DNA of 64,000 nucleotides from positions 33,210-97,209 of the forward strand of contig DASWEE010000144.1 in assembly GCA_036394915.1 (NCBI GenBank), written 5' to 3'. The notes under the pieces are model-generated. The model saw only the letters and a list, made by a program, of their open reading frames with translations, was not told the DNA's origin and did no database searches. This document shows, in pieces, positions 14,862 through 23,243 of this stretch. The number at the start of each line of letters is the position of its first letter. Positions within the stretch are counted from its first letter, which is position 1. The position numbers and the translations under genes were made by a program. The stretch comes from JACDER01 sp036394915. Its GTDB lineage: Bacteria > Actinomycetota > Thermoleophilia > Gaiellales > Gaiellaceae.

Positions 14862-15838
14862 AGGACCCATACGCGGTTCTCGGCGTCCCGCGCGACGCCT
14901 CTGACGCGCAGATCCGGTTCGCCTACCGGCAGGCCGTCCGCAACTCCGGGGCCGACGACTCCTCGTCGGTGGACGTTAAGGAGCGGCTGCACGAGCTGGA
15001 GGAGGCCTACAAGGTGCTCACCGACCCGCGCAAGCGGCGGGCGTACGGCGGGATCTCCGTGCCCGAGACCCGGCACGCGCTCAAGCCCACGACCGTCCCG
15101 CCCGTCCTCAAGGAGGCGGAGAAGCTCCCGCGCAACCCGGTCGCCCGACTGACGCACAAGCTGCCGCGGCCCTACCGGATCGCGCTCGACTGGGTCCTCA
15201 CGATCGCCGGCGCCGTTGCGATCGTGCTCGCGATCAAGGCCTGGGTCGTCAACCCGTACCGCATCCCGTCCTCCTCGATGGAGCCGACGCTGCACTGCGC
15301 GCGGGGGAGCAGCCAGTCCAACAACGGCTGCGAGGCCCACTTCTCAGACCGCGTGCTCGCCAACCGGTTCATCTATCATTTCCGCGATCCGCATCGGGGC
15401 GAGATCGTGGTCTTCAACACGCCGCCGAGAGCCAAGATCGAGTGTGGGGCCGGCGGGACGTTCGTCAAGCGGCTGATCGGGCTGCCGGGTGAACGGGTCC
15501 AGGAGAAGAACGGGTTCTTCTACATCAACGGGAAGAAGATCGACGACACGGGCTACATCAAACCGGGTCGGCGGGACGACCGGACGGACGGCGGCCGGAC
15601 GATTCCCAAGAACTCCTACTTCTTCGTCGGCGATAACCGGACGCAGTCGTGCGATTCCCGCCGCTGGGGCTCGGTCCCGCGCGGAAATCTGATCGGGCCG
15701 GTGTTTGCGATCTACTGGCCCCCGACCCGGCTCCACGTCGATACGCCCGGTCCGGTCGGCGCCGTCATCCTCGCGATCATCGGCGGTGTCGTGATCGTCC
15801 TGATCGGCTTGGCCGTTCGGCGAAGGCGGGTTCGCTAG
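14858..15838 (+). CDS. lepB: Fusion of degenerate J-domain and type I signal peptidase
   Basis: 326 residues. N-terminal 65 residues resemble a DnaJ domain (DPYAVLGVPRDASDAQIRFA, then ELEEAYKVLTDPRKRRAYGG) but the HPD tripeptide is absent (AVRNSGADDS stands there). A membrane segment follows (VLTIAGAVAIVLAIKAWVV, about 115-135), then signal peptidase motifs: PSSSMEPTL (nucleophile Ser), GEIVVF, VKRLIGLPGE (general base Lys) and FFVGDNRTQSCDSRRWG. A second C-terminal membrane segment (GAVILAIIGGVVIVLIGLAV) ends the chain. GTG overlaps the trmD stop. Cleaves exported pre-proteins; the J-like part probably cannot stimulate DnaK's ATPase and its role is unknown. Confidence 0.92.
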   Translation: MKDPYAVLGVPRDASDAQIRFAYRQAVRNSGADDSSSVDVKERLHELEEAYKVLTDPRKRRAYGGISVPETRHALKPTTVPPVLKEAEKLPRNPVARLTHKLPRPYRIALDWVLTIAGAVAIVLAIKAWVVNPYRIPSSSMEPTLHCARGSSQSNNGCEAHFSDRVLANRFIYHFRDPHRGEIVVFNTPPRAKIECGAGGTFVKRLIGLPGERVQEKNGFFYINGKKIDDTGYIKPGRRDDRTDGGRTIPKNSYFFVGDNRTQSCDSRRWGSVPRGNLIGPVFAIYWPPTRLHVDTPGPVGAVILAIIGGVVIVLIGLAVRRRRVR

Positions 15839-15871
15839 CATTCGACGACGGCCTGCGGGCCGTTCTTTCCG

Positions 15872-16453
15872 ATGAGTCGCGTGATCGAGTCAATCGAGCG
15901 GCGCCAGCTGCGCAGCGACCTGCCTCAGTTCAAGGCGGGCGACACCGTGCGCGTCCACTTCCAGGTGATCGAGGGCCAGCGGCGCCGGCTGCAGGTGTTC
16001 GAGGGGATCGTGATCAAGCGGCAGGGCGCCGGTGTGCACGAGACGTTCACGGTTCGCAAGCAGTCGTTCGGGGTCGGGGTCGAGCGGACGTTCCCACTCC
16101 ATTCGCCGAAGATCGAGAAGATCGAGGTGATGGCGATCGGCGACGTCAGCCGCGCCAAGCTCTACTACCTGCGCGAGAAGGTCGGAAAGCGTGCGCGCGT
16201 GCGGACGAAGGCTGGTGCGGTGATCGCCCCGCCGCCGGCCGCAGCCGCCGGGGAGCCCGCTGAGGCCTCCGAAAGCGGCGAGGAAGAGCTCGAGGGCGAG
16301 GCGCAGGCGGAGGAGCTCGAGGGCGAGGCAGAGGAGCTCGAGGCCGAGCCCGAGGCGGAAGCCAAAGCAAAGGCGGAAGCCGAGCCAACCGCCGCGGGAA
16401 CGCGATTCCGCCGAGTCAGAGCGCGAATAGAGCAGAAGCCTCCCGAGCTCTAG
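15872..16453 (+). CDS. rplS: 50S ribosomal protein L19 with long acidic tail
   Basis: Residues 1-115 are normal L19 (ESIERRQLRSDLPQFKAGD, FEGIVIKRQGAGVHETFTVRK, GVGVERTFPLHSPKIEKIEV, RAKLYYLREKVGKRARV). After the usual end comes an extension of about 75 residues, Ala/Pro then Glu-rich with repeats of ELEGEA and EAEAKA, ending in a basic RFRRVRARIEQK. Such tails occur in some Actinomycetota; function unknown. Last gene of the ffh-rplS cluster. Confidence 0.95.
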   Translation: MSRVIESIERRQLRSDLPQFKAGDTVRVHFQVIEGQRRRLQVFEGIVIKRQGAGVHETFTVRKQSFGVGVERTFPLHSPKIEKIEVMAIGDVSRAKLYYLREKVGKRARVRTKAGAVIAPPPAAAAGEPAEASESGEEELEGEAQAEELEGEAEELEAEPEAEAKAKAEAEPTAAGTRFRRVRARIEQKPPEL

Positions 16454-16480
16454 TCCCGAACGCGGTTTTACGCAAGGAAA

Positions 16481-16497
16481 CCCCACCCAGGGTGGGG
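16481..16497. terminator. GC hairpin after rplS
   Basis: CCCCACCC-A-GGGTGGGG, a perfect 8-bp dyad 28 nt after the rplS stop. No T-run follows, as is common for terminators in very GC-rich genomes. It marks the end of the ribosomal/tRNA-modification operon; the region up to 16640 then serves as leader and promoter region of rnhB. Confidence 0.55.
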
Positions 16498-16640
16498 AGT
16501 CGTCCACCCGCCACCCGCGGCTGATCGTACCTGCCAAGTCCGTACATGTCTGTGCCGGAAGCGTGCCGAATGACGCACGTTGCGAACTCGGCACGAAGCG
16601 GACTCACAGCCGCGGCCGTGATCGGGCTATCCTCGCGGAC

Positions 16641-17309
16641 GTGCCCGTGCGCACCGGCCAGAAGCTCCTCCGGTTCGACCGCAAGCTCGGCGTCCGCTAT
16701 GTCGCCGGCGCGGACGAGGCGGGCCGCGGCTCTCTCGCCGGTCCGCTCGTCGTCGCCGGCGTGCTGCTCGACTACGCCTGTCTCCGCAACCACCGCGTCC
16801 GCCCGCTCGGGTTTCTGAACGACTCCAAGCAGGTCTCTCCGGTCGAACGCGAGGAGCTCTTCCGCGCCGTCGTCGGTTGTGCGGAGCGCGTCGTCGTGCG
16901 CGTGATCTCGTCCGACCAGATCGACCGCCACGGGCTGCACCGCATGAACCTCGCGGGGCTCCGGTCGGCACTCCATGCTCTCTCGCCGCCGGCCGAGGTC
17001 TGCCTCGTCGACGGCTTCCGCCTCGGCCCGCAGGCCCCAGAGCACAAGGCCGTCGTCGACGGGGACGAGCGAAGCGCGGCGATCGCGGCCGCCTCGATCG
17101 TGGCCAAGGTCGTCCGTGACCGCGCCATGCGCCGGATGGACGCGCTCTATCCGCACTACGGCTTCGCCTCGCACGTCGGCTACATCACGCCCGGCCACTC
17201 CGCCAAGGTGCGCGAGCGCGGCCCCTCCGACATCCATCGCCGCTCGTTCCAGGCGCTGTGCTACCTGTCCGAGGAAGAGGCTCGGGCCCGCGTCGAGCAA
17301 GCCACGTAG
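16641..17309 (+). CDS. rnhB: Ribonuclease HII
   Basis: Removes ribonucleotides from DNA and RNA-DNA hybrids. GTG start chosen because the conserved part follows directly: VRYVAGADEAGRGSLAGPLV (catalytic DEAGRG), then LNDSKQVSPVEREEL, VCLVDGF, ASIVAKVVRDRAM and YPHYGFASHVGY. 222 residues. Overlaps the yraN frame by 52 nt. rplS-rnhB-yraN is a common order. Confidence 0.95.
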   Translation: MPVRTGQKLLRFDRKLGVRYVAGADEAGRGSLAGPLVVAGVLLDYACLRNHRVRPLGFLNDSKQVSPVEREELFRAVVGCAERVVVRVISSDQIDRHGLHRMNLAGLRSALHALSPPAEVCLVDGFRLGPQAPEHKAVVDGDERSAAIAAASIVAKVVRDRAMRRMDALYPHYGFASHVGYITPGHSAKVRERGPSDIHRRSFQALCYLSEEEARARVEQAT

Positions 17310-17638
17310 CGGCCGGGCGAGCGGCCGAGCGCCGCGCCCGCCGCTACTACCGGCTGCGCGGCTACCGGATCCTCGCGGCCAACGTGCGGGCCGGGCGGAA
17401 CGAGCTCGACCTCGTCGTCCGGCGAGGCTCTCAGCTGGTCTTCTGCGAGGTGAAGATGAAATCCGGGGACGGGTACGGCGACCCCGCCGCCATGGTCGGC
17501 CCGGAGAAAGAGCGCCGGCTCCGCCGCGTGGCACAGGCGTGGCTCGCTGGACGGCCGGAGCTCGCGGCGCTCGAGATCTCCTTCGACGTAGTTGCCGTCC
17601 ACGCCGGCCGGATCGAGCGGCTGCGGAACGTCTTCTAG
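17258..17638 (+). CDS. YraN family (UPF0102) putative nuclease
   Basis: 126 residues. Core: RAAERRARRYYRLRGYRILA, NELDLVV then VFCEVKMKSG (the D...E-x-K pattern of a PD-(D/E)XK-like fold), and a closing region ERRLRRVAQAWLA. The only standard in-frame start is GTG at 17258, which overlaps rnhB by 52 nt; translation could also begin later at a rare codon. YraN proteins are often found with rnhB and DNA-uptake genes; a role in DNA processing is inferred. Confidence 0.85.
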   Translation: MLPVRGRGSGPRRASHVAAGRAAERRARRYYRLRGYRILAANVRAGRNELDLVVRRGSQLVFCEVKMKSGDGYGDPAAMVGPEKERRLRRVAQAWLAGRPELAALEISFDVVAVHAGRIERLRNVF

Positions 17639-17672
17639 GGGGACTCTCGCCCGCGCCGTAGAACTCGCCTGC

Positions 17673-18788
17673 GTGGCCCCGACGCAGGAAGCGCTCTACC
17701 GCGACATCGACCTCGAGCTCTCTTGGTCGGAGAGCGAGCTCCCCGAGCGAGAGCGGACAAAGCACGTCCACCGCCTGCATCCCTACCTCGGAAAGTTCAT
17801 CCCTCAGCTCGTCGAAGTACTGCTCGCTCGCCACTTTCGCCCGGGCCGGCACGTGCTCGACCCATTTGCAGGCTCGGGGACGACTCTCGTGCAGGCGCTC
17901 GAGAGCGGCATGGCCGCCACCGGAATCGACGTCGCCGCCTTCAACTGCCTGCTGATGAGCGTGAAGACCCGGCGCTACAACCTGTTCGTCCTCGAGCGGG
18001 AGCTGCGAGACGTCGTCCGGCGGCTGGACCGCCTCCCCGCGCGCTCGGCGCGGCCGAACAGGTACGTGCGCGACTGGTTCGCACCGGCCGCAGCGGCAGA
18101 GCTGCTCGCTTTCCGCTCCCTGATCCCCGAGTACGAGCACGAGGACGTCCTGCGCGTGGTGCTCGCCCGCGCGGCCCGGTCCGCCCGGCGCACCACGCAC
18201 TTCGACCTCGACTTCCCCCGGGAGCCCCAGACCGAGCCGTACTGGTGCTACAAGCACAAGCGCATCTGCCGTCCGGTCGAGGCGGCCCTCCCGTTCCTTC
18301 GCCGCTACGCGCTCGACACGCTTGCCCGGATCAAGGAGTTCGCCCGTGCCCGCGCGCGCGTCTGCGAGGCGGAGGTTCTTCACGGGGATTCGCGCGAGCT
18401 TGCCTTCGAGTGCCGCTTCGACGGGATCGTGACGTCGCCGCCGTATCCCGGCCTGATCGACTACCACGAGCAGCACCGCTACGCCTACGAGCTGCTCGGG
18501 CTCGACGACCGCCGCAGGCTCGAAGTCGGGCCGGCCGCCGGCGGGACGAGCCGTGCCGCCGTCGCTGCCTACGCGGACGGAGTCGTGGCCGTGCTCGCAA
18601 ACCTGCTCCCGTCGCTTCGCCGCGGCGCACCGGTGCTGATCGTGGTCAACGACCGCCGAGATCTCTATCCGGAGATCCTCGACCGCGCCGGGCTACGGGT
18701 GGAGGAGCGGTTGCGCCGCCATGTCAACCGGCGCACGGGGCGGCGGGCAGGCGAGTATTTCGAGGACGTTCTCGTCGCGCGACTTTAG
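17673..18788 (+). CDS. Orphan DNA methyltransferase (N4/N6 amino-type)
   Basis: 371 residues from a GTG. The SAM-binding motif DPFAGSGTTLVQAL is N-terminal (about residue 66) and the catalytic motif TSPPYPGLIDY follows about 185 residues later, so the target-recognition part lies between them, as in alpha-type enzymes; TSPPY favours N4-cytosine but does not prove it. The opening ERTKHVHRLHPYLGKFIPQL is typical of this methylase group. No restriction endonuclease is adjacent. It is placed between yraN and comM-dprA, so a link to DNA uptake is possible. An RNA target cannot be excluded. Confidence 0.75.
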   Translation: MAPTQEALYRDIDLELSWSESELPERERTKHVHRLHPYLGKFIPQLVEVLLARHFRPGRHVLDPFAGSGTTLVQALESGMAATGIDVAAFNCLLMSVKTRRYNLFVLERELRDVVRRLDRLPARSARPNRYVRDWFAPAAAAELLAFRSLIPEYEHEDVLRVVLARAARSARRTTHFDLDFPREPQTEPYWCYKHKRICRPVEAALPFLRRYALDTLARIKEFARARARVCEAEVLHGDSRELAFECRFDGIVTSPPYPGLIDYHEQHRYAYELLGLDDRRRLEVGPAAGGTSRAAVAAYADGVVAVLANLLPSLRRGAPVLIVVNDRRDLYPEILDRAGLRVEERLRRHVNRRTGRRAGEYFEDVLVARL

Positions 18789-18837
18789 ACACGAAGGAGT
18801 CTCCCAGACGTACGAATTTCCCGACTAGGTTCGGTGT

Positions 18838-20295
18838 GTGCTTGCACGCGCGACCACCCATGCCCTGGTCGGACTCGAGCCCCGCCGCGTCGAGGTGGAA
18901 GCCCACCTGCCCGGCGGCCTGCCGGGGTTCACCATCGTCGGGCTTGCCGACCGGGCCTGCCAGGAGGCGAAGGAACGGGTCCGCAGCGGAATAGCCTCGG
19001 CCGAGCTTTCCTGGCCAAAGGGGCGGGTGATCGTCAACCTCGCTCCGGCCGGCCTGCGCAAGGAGGGTTCCGCGTTCGATCTCTCGATCGCGCTTGCGAT
19101 CCTCGCCGCCTCCGGACAGGTCGACCCCACAGTCCTCGCAGAGCACGCCGTCTTTGGAGAAGTCGCTCTGGACGGCCGCATCCGGCCGGTCGGGGGCGTG
19201 CTCGCCGTCGCCGAGGGGGCGCGCAAGCTGGGGCTCGAGCGGCTGCTCTGTCCGGCGGCGGTCTCGCCGGAGGCGGCACTCGCGGGCATCGAGGCGATCC
19301 CGCTCCGCCATTTGGCCGAAGCAGTCTGTTACCTCCGCGGAGACGGCCGCCCGCCGCCTTACATTCCTCCGAACGGCCACCGGCCGGTCTCCCCGGCTCC
19401 CGATCTCGCCGACGTGCGCGGCCAGGAGCGGGCCCGGCGTGCGCTCGAGCTCGCCGCTGCCGGCAGGCACAACCTGCTGCTCGCGGGCCCGCCCGGGACG
19501 GGCAAGACGATGCTCGGCCGCAGGCTGCCCGGCATCCTGCCGAAGCTCGGACGGGAGGAGGCGCTGGAGGTAACGCGCATCCATTCCGTGGCCGGCGTGC
19601 TTCCGCGCGACCATGTCCTGATCGAGGCGCCGCCTTTCCGTGCCCCGCACCACAGCGCCTCTGCGGCTGCGATCGTCGGCGGCGGGCCCGGCCCTCGTCC
19701 CGGCGAGGCGAGCCTGGCCCACCGCGGCGTCCTCCTGCTGGACGAGTTCCCGGAGTTCCAGCGCCCCGTGCTCGAAGCCCTCCGCCAGCCGCTCGAGGAC
19801 GGAACGATCTGTATTGCCCGGGCGACGGGCCAGGCCGTCTTCCCGGCCCGCTTCCAGCTCGTCGCGACCATGAACCTGTGCCCGTGCGGGGGCCGGGCCG
19901 ACCCGGCCGCCGAGTGCTCGTGCTCGGCGCAGCAACTCGCCCGCTTCCGGGCCAAGCTCTCGCACGCGCTGCTCGATCGCTTCGACCTCGTCGTGACCGT
20001 GCCGCGGCCGCGGGCCGAGGAGCTCTCGGCCGGCCCGTCCGAGGGCTCGAGCGAGGTTCGCGCCCGCGTGGACAGCGCAAGGATCCGGCTCGATGCGGGG
20101 CCGCTTCCGCGGACCGGCGAAGCGGACGCGCTCCTCGATCGCGCGGTCGAGCGTCTGCCGCTTTCCGCGCGTGGCCGAGCGCGGGTCGCCCGCGTGGCCG
20201 CGACGGCGGCGGCGCTCGCCGGAGGCGAACAGGTGAGCGGCGAGCACGTAGCGGAAGCGCTCGCGTATCGCTCGCCGAGGGAGCTGACCTCATGA
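18838..20295 (+). CDS. comM: ComM/YifB Mg-chelatase-like AAA+ ATPase
   Basis: 485 residues, full length. N-terminal Lon-like fold (GFTIVGLADRACQEAKERVR), AAA+ core with GPPGTGKTMLGRRLPGILP (Walker A), GVLLLDEFPEFQRPVLEALR (Walker B), zinc-like NLCPCGG...CSCSAQQLARFRAKL, and C-terminal Mg-chelatase lid RARVARVAATAAALAG. ComM is a branch-migration helicase for natural transformation. Its stop overlaps the dprA ATG. Confidence 0.95.
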   Translation: MLARATTHALVGLEPRRVEVEAHLPGGLPGFTIVGLADRACQEAKERVRSGIASAELSWPKGRVIVNLAPAGLRKEGSAFDLSIALAILAASGQVDPTVLAEHAVFGEVALDGRIRPVGGVLAVAEGARKLGLERLLCPAAVSPEAALAGIEAIPLRHLAEAVCYLRGDGRPPPYIPPNGHRPVSPAPDLADVRGQERARRALELAAAGRHNLLLAGPPGTGKTMLGRRLPGILPKLGREEALEVTRIHSVAGVLPRDHVLIEAPPFRAPHHSASAAAIVGGGPGPRPGEASLAHRGVLLLDEFPEFQRPVLEALRQPLEDGTICIARATGQAVFPARFQLVATMNLCPCGGRADPAAECSCSAQQLARFRAKLSHALLDRFDLVVTVPRPRAEELSAGPSEGSSEVRARVDSARIRLDAGPLPRTGEADALLDRAVERLPLSARGRARVARVAATAAALAGGEQVSGEHVAEALAYRSPRELTS

Positions 20296-21290
20296 GCGAG
20301 CTCGCGCTTGCAGCCTTCGCGGCGGAGACGGGATCGCATCTGGTCTCAGCACCACGCAACGCCCGCTTTGCGCGGTTCTCGCGCAACTTCGACGCAGCGG
20401 CCTACACGTCGAGCCTTGCCGAGCGCGGCTTCCGGTTCATCGGTCGGTCGGACAAGGGCTTCCCGCCGCTCCTTGACGCGATCCATGATCCGCCGCCGGG
20501 CCTGTTCCTCCGCGGAGGCGGCGACGCAGAGTTGCTCGCCCGGCCGTTGGTCGCCGTGGTCGGAGCCCGAGCCTGCTCGGCCTACGGATCCCACGTTGCC
20601 CGACTGCTCGGCCGCGAGCTCGCCCAGGCCGGCCTGGTTGTCGTGAGCGGGATGGCCCGAGGGATCGACGGCGAGGCCCACCGAGGCGCGCTCGAGGCCG
20701 GCGGGATTACCGTCGCCGTCCTTGGCTGTGGGGTCGACCGCGACTACCCGGCCGCGCACGCCTCGCTCGCGCGCGGCATCGAGGAGGCAAGCCTCGTCGT
20801 CTCCGAGTACGCGCCTGGGGTCGAGCCGGCGCCGTGGCGGTTCCCGGCCCGCAACCGGATCATCGCGGGCCTGGCTCAGGCGACCGTCGTCGTCGAGGCA
20901 CGTGAGCGAAGCGGGGCGCTCATCACCGCCGACCTCGCGCTCGAGGAAGGAAGGGAGGTCTTCGCCGTGCCGGGCGAGATCACCTCCGGACTGTCGGCGG
21001 GTACGAACGGGCTGCTCCGCCTAGGTGCGACACCGGTCACTTCGACTCTCGACGTCCTCGAGCGCTTCGGGCTCGAGCCGGCGCCGCCGGTCCAGGCCGA
21101 GCCGACGCTCGATCCGAGATCGAAGCAGGTGTACGAGCGGCTTCGGGACGGGCCGGCGAGCGCCGACGAGCTCACGCGGGCGACGGGGCTTCCCGCACCT
21201 GCGCTCTCGATGGTGCTCACCTTCCTGGAGATGGCGGGGCTAGTCGTGGAGGGCGAGGGCGCCTATCGGGTGGTGATGTCGCCGGGATAG
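20292..21290 (+). CDS. dprA: DNA-processing protein DprA
   Basis: Loads RecA on incoming single-stranded DNA. 332 residues. Rossmann-like DprA core: AVVGARACSAYGSHVARLLG, VVSGMARGIDGEAHRGALEAGG, VAVLGCGVDRDYPAAH, FPARNRIIAGLA and ERSGALITADLALEEGREVFAVPGEI (split by positions). The C-terminal 60 residues form a winged-helix DML1-like domain (SADELTRATGLPAPALSMVL). ATG overlaps the comM stop. Confidence 0.96.
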   Translation: MSELALAAFAAETGSHLVSAPRNARFARFSRNFDAAAYTSSLAERGFRFIGRSDKGFPPLLDAIHDPPPGLFLRGGGDAELLARPLVAVVGARACSAYGSHVARLLGRELAQAGLVVVSGMARGIDGEAHRGALEAGGITVAVLGCGVDRDYPAAHASLARGIEEASLVVSEYAPGVEPAPWRFPARNRIIAGLAQATVVVEARERSGALITADLALEEGREVFAVPGEITSGLSAGTNGLLRLGATPVTSTLDVLERFGLEPAPPVQAEPTLDPRSKQVYERLRDGPASADELTRATGLPAPALSMVLTFLEMAGLVVEGEGAYRVVMSPG

Positions 21291-21299
21291 CATCACGCC

Positions 21300-22433
21300 G
21301 TGGCCGACTCATACTGGCTGGAAGAGCCGGGACCTAAGCTTGTCAGCAAGCCGCTCTCGGGCCGGGCTGACGTCGAGATCGTCGGGGCGGGCACGACCGG
21401 GTGCTCGGCGGCGCGCACGCTCGCGGAAGCCGGATTGCGAGTGCGCGTGCACGACGCTCGGACGGTCGCCGGCGGCGCGAGCGGACGGAACGGCGGCTTC
21501 GCCCTCCGGGGCGGCGCCATGGCCTACGACCGGGCGCGTGAATGGCTCGGCGCCGAGGAGGCTCGGGGCTACTGGGCCCTGACCGAGCGGTACCTCGAGC
21601 GGCTTGCCGGCGCCGTGGGCGACGCCCTCCGACCGGTTGGCAGCCTTCGGCTGGCAGCCGACGAGGAGGAGCGCGACGAGCTCCGTCGTGAGTACGAGGC
21701 GCTGCGCGAGGACGGTTTCGACGCCGAGTGGCGCGAGCCGCTCCAGGCCCCTCTGGGCCGGCGCTTCCCGGCCGCGATGTTCCATCCGCCGGACGCGTCC
21801 GTCCAGCCCGCCCGGATGACCCGGAGGCTGGCCGCGCGCGCGATCGAGGCGGGAGTCGAGATCGTCGAGCGCCACCGGGTCGAGTCGCTCGATGAGCTCG
21901 AGGCCGAGCGCGTCCTCGTCGCGACGGACGGCTATCCGAGCGGCTTGCTCGGGCAGCTCGAGGGGCTGATCATCCCTACGCGCGGTCAGATGATCGCGAC
22001 GGAACCCGTTCCCGAGCCGCTCTTTCCATATCCCCACTACGGCCGCCACGGCTTCGATTACTGGCAGCAGGTGAAGGACGGGCGGATCCTGGCGGGAGGC
22101 TTCCGCGACGCTGACATGACGACGGAATTCACGGCGGAGGAGCAAACGACGCCGACGATCCAGCGAGCGCTCGAGGACTTCCTCGTCGAGCTCGTGGGGC
22201 GTCCTCTCGAGGTGACGCAGCGCTGGGCCGGAATCTTCGGGCTCGTGCTCGACTTTCTTCCCGTCGTCGGCGCTGTGCCCGGCGACGGCCGCCTGTGGGT
22301 GTCGGGCGGCTATTCGGGGCACGGCAACGTGCTCGCCTTCATGTGCGGCGACATGGTCGCCAAGGCGATGCTGGGCAAGCAGGTGCCTGAGCTCCAGCTG
22401 TTCGACCCCGCCCGGTTGCTGACGCCGGCCTAG
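21300..22433 (+). CDS. FAD-dependent amine oxidase-like oxidoreductase (DAO family)
   Basis: 377 residues. Dinucleotide fold near the start (VEIVGAGTTGCSAARTLAEA), GASGRNGGFALRGG (FAD contact, typical of gamma-glutamylputrescine oxidase/PuuB-like enzymes), and a C-terminal GYSGHGNVLAFMCGDMVA motif. Substrate unknown: a polyamine, sarcosine or similar amine. GTG start, 10 nt after dprA. Overlaps the convergent gene downstream by 4 nt. Confidence 0.85.
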   Translation: MADSYWLEEPGPKLVSKPLSGRADVEIVGAGTTGCSAARTLAEAGLRVRVHDARTVAGGASGRNGGFALRGGAMAYDRAREWLGAEEARGYWALTERYLERLAGAVGDALRPVGSLRLAADEEERDELRREYEALREDGFDAEWREPLQAPLGRRFPAAMFHPPDASVQPARMTRRLAARAIEAGVEIVERHRVESLDELEAERVLVATDGYPSGLLGQLEGLIIPTRGQMIATEPVPEPLFPYPHYGRHGFDYWQQVKDGRILAGGFRDADMTTEFTAEEQTTPTIQRALEDFLVELVGRPLEVTQRWAGIFGLVLDFLPVVGAVPGDGRLWVSGGYSGHGNVLAFMCGDMVAKAMLGKQVPELQLFDPARLLTPA

Positions 22434-23233
22434 GAGTCGTGCGGCGGCGGTGCGGGCGACGGCTTGCTCGGCGCCCCGCCGATCAGGTTCGTAAACCGCC
22501 TGTTGAAGCGAGATCCCCAGGTCTGCCCGTTGTCGTAGCGGGCATGCGAACGCTGGAGCTTCCGCGGGCTTCGCTTGTAGAACCACTTCGCCCACGGCGA
22601 ATGCGGCCTGGCCAGGCGGATCGCTCCGACGAAGCCGAGCAGCGGGATGAAGATGCTGAGCATCCCGAGCATCAGCTTTCCTTTCAGGAAGGTGACGGTG
22701 GCCAGGCCGATATTGAGCGCGAGCACCCCGATCCCGGCCCAGCGCCCCCCGACCGTCTCGTCGTGAATCCCGAACGGCGACACGCCGACGAGCAGCAGCG
22801 CGGCGAGCATGACGCCCATTACGGTCGCGTCGACGGAGCTGCGACCCTCGGGCGACCAGTAGACGTCCTTCAGGTACAGGGAAAGGGCGAACTCGTCGAG
22901 CGTCAGCGCCGCGCCGGAGCCGAAGAAGATGGCCAGGATCTCACGCCCGATGCCGGTCGGCCACGCGGCGAACGCGATCAGGCCGGACGTGAGCACGATC
23001 AGGATCCCGATCACCATGTGGTGCAGGTGGACGCCGTGCACGCTGCCGCTGCCCCAGCCGCGCACGCGCGCGAGCCGCGTGTACAGGCGCGTGATCCCAA
23101 AGGTGATCATGAACGCGAGGATCAGGAGGAGGAGAGGCTCTTTCCCTGCGGCGACGATGTCCGTGTCGTAGCCGGGGATGAAGTGGAAGACGTCGAGGGT
23201 GTGCTCGAGGCTGTTGACGCTTGCGAGCATCAT
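22430..23233 (-). CDS. Multi-pass membrane protein of unknown function
   Basis: 267 residues starting MMLASVNSLEHTLDVFHFIPG. Several hydrophobic spans are visible (LLLLILAFMITFGIT, MVIGILIVLTSGLIAFAAW, VMGVMLAALLLVGV, GIGVLALNIGLATVTF, MLSIFIPLLGFVGAI), with a His cluster GSVHGVHLHHMVIG between the first two that could bind metal or heme. The C-terminal tail is basic and cytoplasmic-looking. I do not recognise the family. It overlaps neither neighbour's function obviously; probable operon with the cyclodeaminase gene transcribed ahead of it. Confidence 0.75.
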   Translation of the reverse strand: MMLASVNSLEHTLDVFHFIPGYDTDIVAAGKEPLLLLILAFMITFGITRLYTRLARVRGWGSGSVHGVHLHHMVIGILIVLTSGLIAFAAWPTGIGREILAIFFGSGAALTLDEFALSLYLKDVYWSPEGRSSVDATVMGVMLAALLLVGVSPFGIHDETVGGRWAGIGVLALNIGLATVTFLKGKLMLGMLSIFIPLLGFVGAIRLARPHSPWAKWFYKRSPRKLQRSHARYDNGQTWGSRFNRRFTNLIGGAPSKPSPAPPPHDS

Positions 23234-23243
23234 CGCGGCAAGG

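Noticed and set aside
16481..16497. A riboswitch after rplS
   Set aside because: Only a single simple hairpin; no conserved multi-helix core.
18834..21290. A single ComM-DprA fusion protein
   Set aside because: The frame upstream of 20292 is a shadow; comM is encoded in another frame with all motifs and overlaps the dprA ATG.
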